A stretch of 64,000 nucleotides of DNA, from contig VIIQ02000124.1 of assembly GCA_007449985.2 (NCBI GenBank), positions 186,501 through 250,500 of the forward strand, given 5' to 3'. Under the pieces are notes generated by a model. The model was not told where the DNA came from. It did not search any database and saw only the letters and a program-made list of their open reading frames with translations. Below are positions 24,401 through 34,604 of this stretch, one piece after another (the first letter of the stretch is position 1; the number at the start of each line of letters is the position of its first letter). Both the position numbers and the translations under genes were made by a program. This DNA is from Desmodesmus armatus (taxonomy: Eukaryota; Chlorophyta; Chlorophyceae; Sphaeropleales; Scenedesmaceae).

Positions 24401-27400
24401 TACAGCAGCGGCAGCCAGCCAGCACGCTGTGCGCACCCCAGTAACTGCATGAGCATCGCTGTTTTACGAGAGGACAGCCAGGACAGCAGCAGCTGCGAGG
24501 TGAACTTGTGAGCACCCAGCTGCAGCAAAACCCTTGCAGTGCGGCTGGGGTCAGGCCCTGACAGCAGCGAGTTGCAGACATACTGCATGCCAGGCAGCCC
24601 CTGCTGCAGCCATTCGTTGCTGATAAGCTGCTGCTGTTGCTCCTGAAGGTTGCATGCTGTGCCGCAGGCCAGCAAGGGCTCCGGCAGCAGGGTGCCAGCA
24701 GGTGTGCTGAGCGTCCCTGATGCTGTCAGCACACACGGCAGCTTGCTGAGCCGTCGCATGATGGCTGTGCTGACATGGCCCATGAACGGGTGCTGGACAT
24801 CCCCAGCCAGCGGCAGGTACTGCAACAGGGCACCTGAGCTGAGGCTTGGCTGTGCGCTGCCTGTGGCTGCTGACGTCTGCTGGTGGTGAGCCCGGACTGC
24901 CTGCATGGCCTCCAACACAAACGCGGCGGACAGCTGCACAGTGACGCAATAGCGGCAGACAGAAAGCGGCAGATGAGAATTGCATGCATGTTGAGGTCTG
25001 AGCATGCTGGGGTGGAGAGAGCATGGCTGAACACGTGGTAGCATTCACGCGATTACATGCTATGACACTGTTTGTAGTGGGGAAGCGTACTTACTAAGCA
25101 GCATGTCAGCACCAAGGTAACCTACCTCATCTCGCAGCCATATGTTCCAGGGCCTGCTCTCCAAGATGCTCTCCCTGCCGCTGGCCAGAATCCAATCGGC
25201 CTGTACATGAAACCTGAACGCACACAGGACAATCAACAGAGCTTACACCGCCGTCGGCATGCAGTGATGCTGCGGATGCTCTCGACATGTACAGAAAGAC
25301 TCTTGTGTTGGCAACACCCACCACAGTACAACAGTCAAGATTCAAACGCAAGCCGCCTGCCGCATGGAGCGGTGTATGTGGTGGAGACGCAAGCCATGCC
25401 AGCAGACCACCACCTGACGGTCGCACACTGTGGCATGCATGGGATGAACATGCTGCAGGAAACAGTATGTACCCACTGGGGTTAACAGCCGCAGTGGCGC
25501 TCCTGCCACACTGCTGCACTCACCTAAAGCCGCAGGCCCCAATGGGAATGAAAGCCAACACCTGGGCATATGGGTCTGGGCTGGGTGTTGCGTCCTTGTT
25601 GATCGGCAGGGCAAACACAAACTCGACTGCAGAAACACCCTGCCGCTTCTCCTCACTAGCAGCTACCTCTGCAGGAACCTGCAGGCACGTGTAACACAGA
25701 TCAGCATGGTCGATGTGATCATGGGTGAGCCTGCAGCCAAGCTTGTGACAAATGTCAAGCAGTGCGCCACGATTCTGATGAGGCATAAGCAGACCATTGA
25801 AAATAGCTGCTCAGCACAGCATGCATGGGTTGAGATACCTGCAGGATGTGTTTCATGCACAGCAGGTGGCGCATCGTGGTCGGCAGCGACTTGTTCATGT
25901 GCCCCTGCTGGACGCTGATGCTGACACGCCCCTCGTTTGAGTCAACAAGCTTCCAGTGCTTGAGGTGCACGTCACCGGTCCCCACCCACAGCACGGACAA
26001 ATCCCTGTGCGCAGCATACATGGCATGCATTGCAGTGCATGTTGCAGCCTGCAGCATTTAGCACGCCACAGCCAGCACACATCTCCTGCAACCGCCAGTT
26101 CAGGCAGTTGTGCTGGCATCCAGTGCTGTTATTGGGCATGCGAAGCAGCAACACCGGCTTACTTGATCTTCCTGAGGCTCAGCAGCATGTAGCGGTCCAG
26201 GAGGCGCAACTCGCGCGCCAGCTTCTGCTTGTCCAGGTCGGGCTTGAGCTGCAGCCACATGCGCGTGGTGAAGTCCTGCAGGATGTCAGCACGCACGCCG
26301 GTGCCTGCAGGAAGATGATGCAGGGCAAACAGGGTGAGGGAAACACACTTGCCAGGATTGTGCTGGCCTGTTGGCTGTTGGTGCCCAGACTCTGTCCTGC
26401 AGGTGTGCGTCAGCTGCTTGTGCTCTGACATCCTGATTTTCCAGGTAGATGTCTATGCAGTGGCTCACAGATGTGGCTGTACCAGTGCTGCTGCACCTAC
26501 CTGCCAGCCGTTCGGCCAGCCATGCCAGCATTTTCTGCTGCAGGTCCTGCTCCCAGCGCGGGCACACAAGTCCGAGCCCTGGCTCTGCAAACACTCCTGG
26601 ACGCATGTCAAAGGCAAAGGTGTACCCATTGCTGCTGATGTAGGTCACCTCAGATGCTACAGCAGTCGCCTTGAAACCAATGCCTGCAGACGAGCAGCAA
26701 CAGCAGCCATGGCCATGGTGGCGGAATGGTAGAGGGATGGGCAGGTAGCCCAAGCACGTGCGCTGCACAGTGTTGCTGCAGACAGCGCCGAGAAGTGCAA
26801 CCAGTGTTGCCGGCACAGGCTAGGTTCCCAGCCAGCGGCAAACACACACCCTTCTCGCCCGTGAATGCCCCCACGTTGCGGCCTTTGGTGCTGCTTGGCA
26901 AGGCGCAGATGGCCTCCACGTCAGCTGCTGTAAAGCCTGTCTCGTTGGTGGCATGCAGTATTGCATCCAGTAATACCACAAGAAGCACACGTGGCTGAAC
27001 ACCAGCTGGATAGCTGCAGTCATCTGCATTGTGCAGGAGCTCCAGCACAAAGTGTGCTGGCTGCGTGCACAGTGCTGTGAAGAGCTGCTTGGCCTCTGCA
27101 GCCACAGTCCTGCAACACAACAATCAGGTACATACCAAATTTTGCCAAAGCGTGCATGGGGGCTTCTGTGTACTTCTGTTGTCAATCAGCACAACTGCTG
27201 TTGTACACATTGCAACTGCTGAACTGCCCCACTCACAGCACGGGCTCCTTGATGGCATCACCCTCTGCAGTTCTGCCCTCATCATGTATTTGAGTATACT
27301 GACGTCTGATTGTTTGGATAAGCTGATGTTCATGAGTCGGGGAGTCGTCATTATCTGTCCCATGCTGCTCCCGTGCTGCCTGTGCTGAGCAGTAGTAGTG

Positions 27401-27529
27401 AACTGGCTGGTCAGGCACATCCTGCTCGCTTCCAGCAGTGGAGGGTGATGGAAACGTAAGTGAGACGTCTTGGGGATCATCTGACGGTGTATTGGGCTGC
27501 CGATAGCGTTGGAGCACCCAGTGCAGCAT
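13873..27529 (-). CDS. NO VEIN/sacsin-like GHKL ATPase protein with giant low-complexity C-terminus
   Basis: Confident exons: 27529-27237, 27109-26850, 26683-26501, 26304-26163, 26004-25839, 25678-25524, 25213-25126, then long exons from 24933 to about 13873. The second exon encodes HFVLELLHNADD (the N-box of the Bergerat ATP fold). The next junction gives FTGEKGIGFK (the G-box). The 25213 exon matches the family motif F-x-x-QADW-x-L-x-S-x-RE..PWN-x-WLRDE. These place it with plant NO VEIN and sacsin-type ATPases. Plant NO VEIN is a nuclear protein needed for cell-fate and auxin patterning; the algal role is unknown. From about 18.5 kb leftward the protein is Ala/Gly/Ser/Pro-rich with internal repeats. 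Joins in the middle need one-base corrections near 23900, 23410, 22170 and 19600, so either the sequence has indels or the gene is decaying. I did not see a clear DUF3883 domain. Confidence 0.7.
16990..17800 (-). repeat. 66-bp tandem repeat (22-residue Pro/Gly/Ala unit)
   Basis: The coding strand encodes repeated 22-residue units of the form GRS-x-x-A-x-PPGHTAAPPGPTAAA. At least seven full units occur, with two shortened 15-residue units. The reading frame is kept throughout. The unit resembles the Pro-rich low-complexity spacers common in green-algal proteins. Confidence 0.85.
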
Positions 27530-28344
27530 GCTGGGCCAGTGGTGTACTCAGGTGCTGTTCACCCCCATCTTCTATGCAGTCCGTTGTCACACGTGCGTTT
27601 CAAATGCGTCAACCTACATTGAGTTCCGCGGTGTGGGGTGATGTATAGGCCTCGACCGGCCTGTGGTCATCCAATGTTTGTCGGTTGTCAACCGCCAAGC
27701 TGGGAGGGGCCTGTCGAGGGACCGGCACTGCAGTGTACAATCAAACTCATCAACCATCAACGGCTTTGTGACACCGTTCTATCATCACTGCCCTGCGTCG
27801 TCCATGTCTCTGAGTCAGCCAGATCTGTGCTCAGTCACCGTGTGGTCATGTCACTGTGTGGTCATGTTGCTGTGCCAAGCTGCACACCGCACACCGTATG
27901 CTCAAAGTACCGCTCACATGTCCTCGGCACGTGCTGCGAAAGCTGTGATACCACAAATGAACCAGCAGCAGCAGGAGGGCAGTGGTCCGCCATGCTAATG
28001 TTCACTCGATGTGGGCCAAAACTGAAACGAGGGGTCGAAACATTCACCTCGTTGGCTGCTTTCACAGATTTCTACCTTACAGCATGAAATTACAAACATG
28101 ATGGCACCCAAAAGCAGACATGCCAGTGCAACCGTACTGGCTCAACAGGCTGGCTGACAGCGGGACAACCCCTGCAAGGTGACAGGACAGCTGGTGACAC
28201 ATCAGATCCTTTACACAACACCACCAGCTACCACAACGAACTCACACAGAAAGGAGCACAGCCGGCTTCATGCTGTTTGCAACCCTGGCATGCCCCAATG
28301 ACTCATTCCTACACTGAGACCCAGACCACCACCCAAACAACTGC
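27530..28344. other. Intergenic, 5' region of the NO VEIN-like gene
   Basis: No gene is recognised. The stretch separates the start of the NO VEIN-like gene from the 3' end of the next minus-strand gene and should hold that gene's 3' UTR and the NO VEIN-like promoter. No TATA-like element stands out. Confidence 0.5.
28211..28215 (-). promoter_or_regulatory. Putative TGTAA polyadenylation signal
   Basis: TGTAA on the minus strand, 130 bases beyond the stop of the 312-residue membrane protein gene. TGTAA is the usual green-algal signal; this assignment is by position only. Confidence 0.4.
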
Positions 28345-30664
28345 TCACACCCTCATCGTGGCGCTGCCATAGCCCCAGTAGTCCCACACTTTGTGCCGCT
28401 GCGCGATATCAAACATCTTGAACGCCTCTCCAGGGTTCGTGGGGAGTGCATACCGCGACAGGCCAGACATGCCTGTCCACATGTACATAACTGCCATGGT
28501 GAAACAGGCCCATCCAGTGCCCCTGAAGCTGTTGTTGTAGCCGCTGCTGCTGCTGTATATGAGGTCCCTGCTGCTGCTGCCGTCCTGCTGCTGAGGCTTC
28601 AAGCCTTGCCGCGTGAAGTCCAATGCTGACATCAGCACACAGACAGCTGTGCAGGCAGACAGCAAGGCGGAGCACAAAGGAAGAACCCCGCAGGAACAGT
28701 GCAACAGGATGTCAGCGGCTGTGGTGGTGGTGGTGGTGGGGAATGCGCAGGACAGTGAGATTTTTGAATGGGGTAAGGCCTTCAGCCTGTATGGCATAAC
28801 TGCTGTTCACAGTCTTCTTCTTGACCAATGCCACCCATGCTCCCTGTGCTGGCACATTGCACAAAATGCACAGCTGCTGGCTGCACATGTGCCATGATCT
28901 GGCAATGCTTGCATATCAGAAAGTTCAGCTTGTAGGCCTGGCAAGCTGGACAATCATTAGCTGGCACAGGCCGTTAAGGACTGTGTACCCATGTCATTGC
29001 TGCACAGACACTCACCCCATGCTGCCTTGACACCAAGCTCCCCCAGTTCGCTGTCCCGTATGTCTGACATGGCCACTGCCGACATGCCTAGCACAGCACC
29101 AGCACCAAAGCCCATGTAAGCCGCCTGCGCTGACCCTGTTTGGGCGTGAACCGACAGCCCACCAACTGCAGACATCACAACAGGCAGGAAAGCTTAGCAG
29201 AAGGACAGCGCCAACATTGAACATGAAGCGATCATATGACCAAGTCAAAGGAGACTGGATGAGTGTGCATATCTGGGCATCGCCATGGCATGACATGGCT
29301 GGCTGCAAGACCACTGGACCCGCACTCAACCCTTAAACCCTGATGCTGGTTCCTTCGCAATTGCTTCGTTCACAAACTGACAATGCGCACGCGCTGACAC
29401 TGCGGCCAAAAAGATTATTCTGCCCTGCCGTCGCTGCTTTATACCTTCAGGATGTTGTATGTAAGTGATGGCGAGTGATTGGCCTGGAACCCACCTGCCA
29501 GCAACCCCGCTAAACCCCAGGTCCACCAGCGCATGGGGTGGTCCCCCCAATCCCTCATGGGCCAGTAGGGGTCCTCCTCACGCCACCAGCGCCACCCACC
29601 GCCACCACCACCTGCAGCAGCAAGCGTGAGTGCAGAGAGAAACACTGACCATTATCAGGGGTTGCAGACACAGACAAGGGCGATGGTGATTGCAGTGTGA
29701 GGGGGAAAAGTGATGCTTACCCACGATGTGGATGTACAAGGAGACTGTGTCAATGCATGTTCAGACATTCCATAAGCTCATAGCCATGAGCTCAGCAGGC
29801 CAGCCCCATGCAACCTAGTCAGCTGCGGACACTCCCGCTGTGGGCTAGCATTAGGAACCCAAGAGACAGCTGCATTGGATATAGCCAAGGTACAACCTTG
29901 GATATCATGTCAGCGCTGTGCTGCTTGCTGGTCAATGGAGTGCTGCAAGATGCCACGCTGCTTCGCGGCTATGATGTACTGATGTGCCTCCGAGCAGACT
30001 GCAACTGGCTTTGTCTGTTACTGTGTTCTGCTTCGCCGCCAAGCTACCCCCTCACATACCTGGTCCGCCGCTGCTGCCACCATCGCTGCCGCCTCCACTG
30101 GTGCTGGGAGCGTTTTCCCCCAGCCAGCTGCTGTCCTGCTGGTATGCTGACAGCCCCTGCTGCCGCCACCATGTGTTAGTGGGCGCCTCCTCTATGTCCA
30201 ACCACTCCTGCTTGAACCACGAAGGCATGATGCCTTCTTCGAAGCGCTTCCTAGCTATCAACCGCATGCCATCCCACACTGCAAGTGCATAAAGGCATGG
30301 GGGACAATGTTTAGCCAGCAGGGCCCCATGGCAGCAGTTGCTGCAAAGTTCTCTGTTGAAAGCCAGCCCAGCTGCCAGGTGCAAGGTGAACGGTGCCTGG
30401 TGTTGTTATAGCATTTCACAAAGCGTATTGAAGTCCAGGCTTGGCTGATTGGCACGATCTGGTACTCAACTGCTGCTGCTACTGCTGTTGTCAACTCTGC
30501 CTGCCTCACCCACCTCGCTGGCGTTCCGATTTCTTGAGTGCCTCAAAACGTGCATAACCTCTATCACCCATCCGGTCACGATAGCCTATCTCCCTGCTTG
30601 TGATCCCATTTCCGCTGGTGCTGGCTTGATCGCCAGCACGAAGTGCCCCTCTGCCAGCCTGCAT
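28345..30664 (-). CDS. Unrecognised 312-residue membrane protein
   Basis: Five exons, all joined in phase 1: 30664-30514, 30278-30060, 29611-29495, 29165-29016, 28646-28345 (939 nt with stop). The start ATG at 30664 follows an in-frame TAG. The N-terminus is basic and charged (ALKKSERQRVWDGMRLIARK). A Gly/Ser linker follows, then a Trp-rich segment (WRWWREEDPYWPMRDWGDH), hydrophobic stretches (WWTWGLAGLLAG, YMGFGAGAVLGMSAVAM, ACFTMAVMYMWTGMSGL) and a soluble tail ending DYWGYGSATMRV. Two or three membrane spans are likely. I do not recognise the family. An organelle membrane is plausible, but no clear transit peptide is visible. The five in-phase splice junctions make it a convincing gene. 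Confidence 0.7.
28718..28740 (+). repeat. (GTG)n microsatellite
   Basis: Five to six GTG/GGT units lie in the last intron of the 312-residue membrane protein gene. Confidence 0.7.
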
Positions 30665-31066
30665 CTTGTGCTAATCGATAGGGGTGTCTGGCAACCAACG
30701 CAACACTGCTCACACAGCTTCCAACTCGACTTGGCCAATGCAGTCAAAGATTGGGACCCTGCATTTTGACTGCACCTGGCATTGGAATGATGTAATGCTC
30801 TGGGGTTGACTTGTAATTGTGGCGTGGCAGAAGACCTAGGCACATGATGGTGCTTGTCTTCATGCTGTGGTCCAACCGCAGACTTGAAAGTCAGCTGTGC
30901 TGCAAGGGTACTGGAGGTGATGTTGGGAGTGTTTGCATTTAGACCTGCACACGGCCTTGGTTACTCTTCATATCTTAGTGCCATTCACAGTTGGCAGTCG
31001 CCAGAAGGGCATTGCTCATGAACAAAACAGCTGCAGCGTCCAGCAGGCTAGTCTCTCTGCATGCAC
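30665..31066. other. Intergenic, nothing recognised
   Basis: About 400 bases between two minus-strand genes: the 5' side of the membrane-protein gene and the 3' side of the MDP-1-like gene. No coding or repeat feature is seen. Confidence 0.5.
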
Positions 31067-32446
31067 TCAGTAACCTCTATCACTCTCTAGTTTGCTGCCA
31101 TACGTCTCCAGCCCCTGCCTCAAGCAAGCGACGTTCAGTCCCGAGGCAGCAGGCACCCTCACACACGCCATGCCAAGCTTGTTTGCCAGCCTGGCGGCGT
31201 CTACAGCAGCAGCGGAGCAGAACAGCAGCGTCTGCTCCCAGGGTACCCCTAGGTTTGACTTTATAGATGACGCCACGCGCATCCAGCTGCTGCTGCCTGC
31301 TGCTGCTGCTCCTGCCCCAGCAGCTGGAGGTTGCTGCTGCTGCTGCTGCTGCTGGCCGCCTGGCTGTGCTGGGGGTTGACCTGGGGGATCAGGGTCATAT
31401 TCAACCTGCAGGCAGCACACAGCAACACACAGGATGCAGAAGCTGGGACCAAGACAGAGATAATAGAAGCCACAACGTCTGGCTTACTTGGGGTCTTACA
31501 ACTCATGAAGCACAGAAGTATTCGATTTGACTGGTCAAGAGTGACAGCCCACAACCACCTGACAGGTCCCAGTGCACCAGCAGCGTGGCTGCCTCAGCTG
31601 CTGCTACAGCCCATATTGCGTCCAGCCTGTACCCCTGATGGAAGTCACAGCGGGGTGTTGTCCAGCTGCTTCCCCTGCCAGACCCTGCCGCAGGGTCTGC
31701 TTGCCACCCTTGCCTCAACAAGCCTGTATGCCCGTTGGAAGTGACAGAGGGGTGCTGTCCAGCTGCTTTGCCTGCCAGACCCTGCCATGCCTTACCACCC
31801 TGCTGCACTGGCCGTGGCCTCACCAGCCTGCCCCCCGCCCTCTGCCTCACCCGCACTCCCATACAACCCTGCTTCATCGCAGCTCCCACCCTCTGCCTCA
31901 TGCCCCTGCCATACGCCCCCTCCTCACCACTGCAGAGAAAAGACAGTCAAACAGGTTGGCTTCTTCTAGGCAGGTCTTGACCAGCTGCATGCTGTCCTTG
32001 GCCAGCAGCAGGGTTGCAGGCACCTTTTGGGCATGCAGTGCGCTCAGCACTGCAGCTGCTTCATCAAGGACCTGGAACGTTTGGGCTGTTAGGGCTTGAC
32101 TGCAGGTACAAGGAAGTTGAGCAAACATAGTTTGTTCAGCACCAGCAGTAAACGGGCCCCTGGCGTTCGCATAGCGCCTGTGATAAGGAGCTGTGACATG
32201 CCAGCCTGGCGGCATGCATTGTGGCTTGCTTCTTGAAATTTGTGTTGCCTGAAGTGGAACAACTTGCAAACGCCGAAATTTGGAGGCCATATCTGAATGG
32301 TAGAGGTGCAACACCCACCTGTCACTTGGCCAGAGCACGTGGTCTGGGAGCAGCACCACAGCAGCAGGTAGGGTGTCAGCAAACTCATGCAGCAGCGCCA
32401 TGGCCAGTCCATAGGGGGTCCCCTTGGGTTTCACTTCCTCCGTCAT
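31067..32446 (-). CDS. MDP-1-like HAD-fold protein lacking catalytic residues
   Basis: Three exons, 32446-32319, 32099-31928 and 31405-31067, give 212 residues. It aligns with magnesium-dependent phosphatase-1 (HAD superfamily) along its length: a LWP after strand one, a V-L-D-E-A-A-A-V-L..AL helix, LFDCLFSAV, a G-V-P-W-E-Q-T-L-L-F strand, and a C-terminal LNVACLRQGLETYGSK that resembles the family signature. The catalytic positions differ. The motif I DxDxT is replaced by L-x-D-H-V, so the nucleophile is lost. The motif II Ser/Thr position reads LLAKDS. The motif IV D-D after the hydrophobic strand is C-S-A. A Gln/Pro/Ala-rich insert lies at the start of exon 3. It may be a pseudoenzyme with a binding or regulatory role. 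Its start is 349 bases from the divergent SCP-2 gene. Confidence 0.65.
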
Positions 32447-32795
32447 GACAGAGGATTTGGGTTGAAGGAGGCACTGGTGATTGGTCTGTGAGTGATCTAG
32501 ATCAGTGAGTGTGACATAAGAGGAGCAAGTGGAGCCGCTGCAGCTTGCTACGTGCAGTGAGACCAAGCCAAGTGTCTTGGAACCAATTTGAGCCTCGCAA
32601 GCGTCAACATTTCGGAACCAAACCCTGCTGACTGGTCACGAAACGAACATCAACGGAAACGTTGCGACACTACTCCACATTGATTGCTGGGTGGGCTGGA
32701 TGAGAAATCCAATAATAGATTGCGAGTGTCTGGAATCGCCCTGCAGCCGGCAAGCTCCCTCACTGCAGGGCCAGGAACACAGCTACAGCAGCAGC
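32447..32795. promoter_or_regulatory. Shared divergent promoter region
   Basis: These 349 bases separate the minus-strand MDP-1-like start from the plus-strand SCP-2 start, so both promoters must lie here or in 5' UTRs. No TATA box or clear motif is visible. Co-regulation is only an inference from the arrangement. Confidence 0.4.
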
Positions 32796-33855
32796 ATGAC
32801 TGTGCTTGTCAGGTCGCCCACAGCAGCAGCAACAAGCAAGGCTGCACCGGCGCTGTTTGACCAGTTAGACAAGGCGCTCAAGGGTGGCGATGGCAAGGAC
32901 TTGGTGGCCAAGACCAAGGTATGGTACACAAAGCACAAAGGCCGCAGCACAGCAGCTGGTTTACATGCGCTGTGCCCAATGTGTGCAGTGCAAGCCACTC
33001 TAGTTTATAAGACATGTTGGCTTGGTGTGAGGTTGGCGTGGTCTGTGATTGGTGGTATGGCAATAACAGTGCATGCCTTCCCCCAATATGTCCGTGCATC
33101 TGTGTGCGCCAGGGTGCACATAGCTTTCCATGCATATGCTGCCTGCTACATGTCTCATTGTCCCTCTGCTCGTGCGTTTGTGCACAGGGCCTGGTTGTGT
33201 TTGTCATTGACGGGGACACCTGGACCCTGGACCTGCGAGAGGGTGCAGGCACAGTGACACAGGGCCCTCCCATCGACAAGGCAGACCTGACACTCACCAT
33301 CAGCGATGACAACTTTGCAAAGATGGTCATGGGCAAGCTCAGCCCTCAGCAGGTGCGCTGCCCTGTACAGGTGGCTGGAGGTACTGGCAGTATGGCAGGG
33401 GCTGATGCCTGCAAGGCTGGTATGGCACTACACACAAGACGCCAATCACAGCACAGCAGCGTTGGCAGCACCTTTGGCTGGTGCTTGCAGTGGCTACTGG
33501 CAGAGGTTCCGTTGTCACTTGTGCCTCACGCACCCAGGCGTGCCCGTGTCGGGCATGCAGCTTTTGGGCACACAAAGCAGCACACGCCACCGCACCTGCC
33601 AGCCTGACAAACGCTCAAGGCCCCTGCTATACCAGCCCGAGCAGCTGAGCAGCTGTCTCTCACAGGCTGTTATATCAGCCAGCCAGCTGGCCACTCCTTC
33701 ATTCTGTTTTGATACTGCTACCGCTGATCCCTGCTGCTATTTTTGTTGCACTGCAGGCCTTCCTGTTGCGAAAGCTGAAGCTGAATGGCAGCATGGGACT
33801 GGCCCTCAAACTGCAGCCCATTCTGGATGCAGCAGCGCCTCGGGCAAAGCTGTAG
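32796..33855 (+). CDS. SCP-2 sterol/lipid-transfer protein with C-terminal AKL
   Basis: Three exons, 32796-32918, 33188-33352 and 33757-33855, all phase 0, give 128 residues, the usual size of a free SCP-2 domain. The domain is clear: FVIDGDTWTLDLREG, then D-K-A-D-L-T-L-T-I-S-D-D-N-F, the M-G-K-L-S-P-Q-Q-A-F motif and K-L-K-L-N-G-S-M-G-L-A-L-K-L-Q. SCP-2 proteins bind fatty acids, acyl-CoAs and sterols in a hydrophobic tunnel. The last three residues are AKL, a type 1 peroxisomal targeting signal as in animal SCP-2, so it probably acts in the peroxisome or microbody. An upstream in-frame ATG at 32691 exists, but the 32796 start fits the domain better. Confidence 0.92.
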
Positions 33856-34604
33856 CTGTAGGCTTTGTATTTGCTTTTATGTTTGTATTCAGCAGCAGCA
33901 TTTCAAACCCCTTGGTGTGATTTGTGTGGGGCAGGGCAGTCAATCCGTAAGTGTGTGTGATTTGGGACCAGCCAATTATTGAATGCTGTGGTCGTTCCAG
34001 GCTCGTGTGGTTGTCGCTCCCGTGGTTTTGCCCCTGCAGTTGCTCTGCCCCTGCAATGGCAGGACAGCACGTTGGTTGCGGCCTGTATCTTTTTGCCACT
34101 GCAGCCTCTTTGCGGTTGCACCCGACAGGTCCTGGCCCTGCCAGGCTTTTTCATAGCCGAGTTTGCAGAGTGGCTGAGTCTTGTATGTTCTTGTGCGTGC
34201 ATGATAAGTTTACATAAGCCTTGTCTGATATGTTATGCTTCTTGTAAGTTGCGGTGGTCAAATGCAACCTTTGCCGCCATGAACACATTCATGCCATGCA
34301 CATCGCCTTACCAGTTTCCCGTTCTGCTCTCTGCATCCTCAGCAAACCCGTGGGACTTGCACATCACAGGGGCAAACGGCAGGCATGCTCTCAATGACGA
34401 GCAAATGAATGAATGACATGATCACACCGGTCACACAGTTGGACAATTCAGCATTATCAAGCTCAGCTTGGCGAGGCCTGCCGCGTTTTTGCATACATCG
34501 GACGACATGCATTGAAGGTGGTCTGAAACAGTGTGGCACCCCACCCAAATCGAAAGAGTATGTACTGATCAGCAGTTATCTTCTGAAGCTGAGCAGCAGG
34601 CAGA
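33856..34604. other. Intergenic between SCP-2 and DENND6-like genes
   Basis: This holds the 3' UTR of the SCP-2 gene, with a candidate TGTAA at 34243-34247 (388 bases after the stop), and the 5' region of the DENND6-like gene. No other gene is recognised. Confidence 0.5.
34243..34247 (+). promoter_or_regulatory. Putative TGTAA polyadenylation signal
   Basis: The first plus-strand TGTAA that I see after the SCP-2 stop codon. Assigned by position only. Confidence 0.35.
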
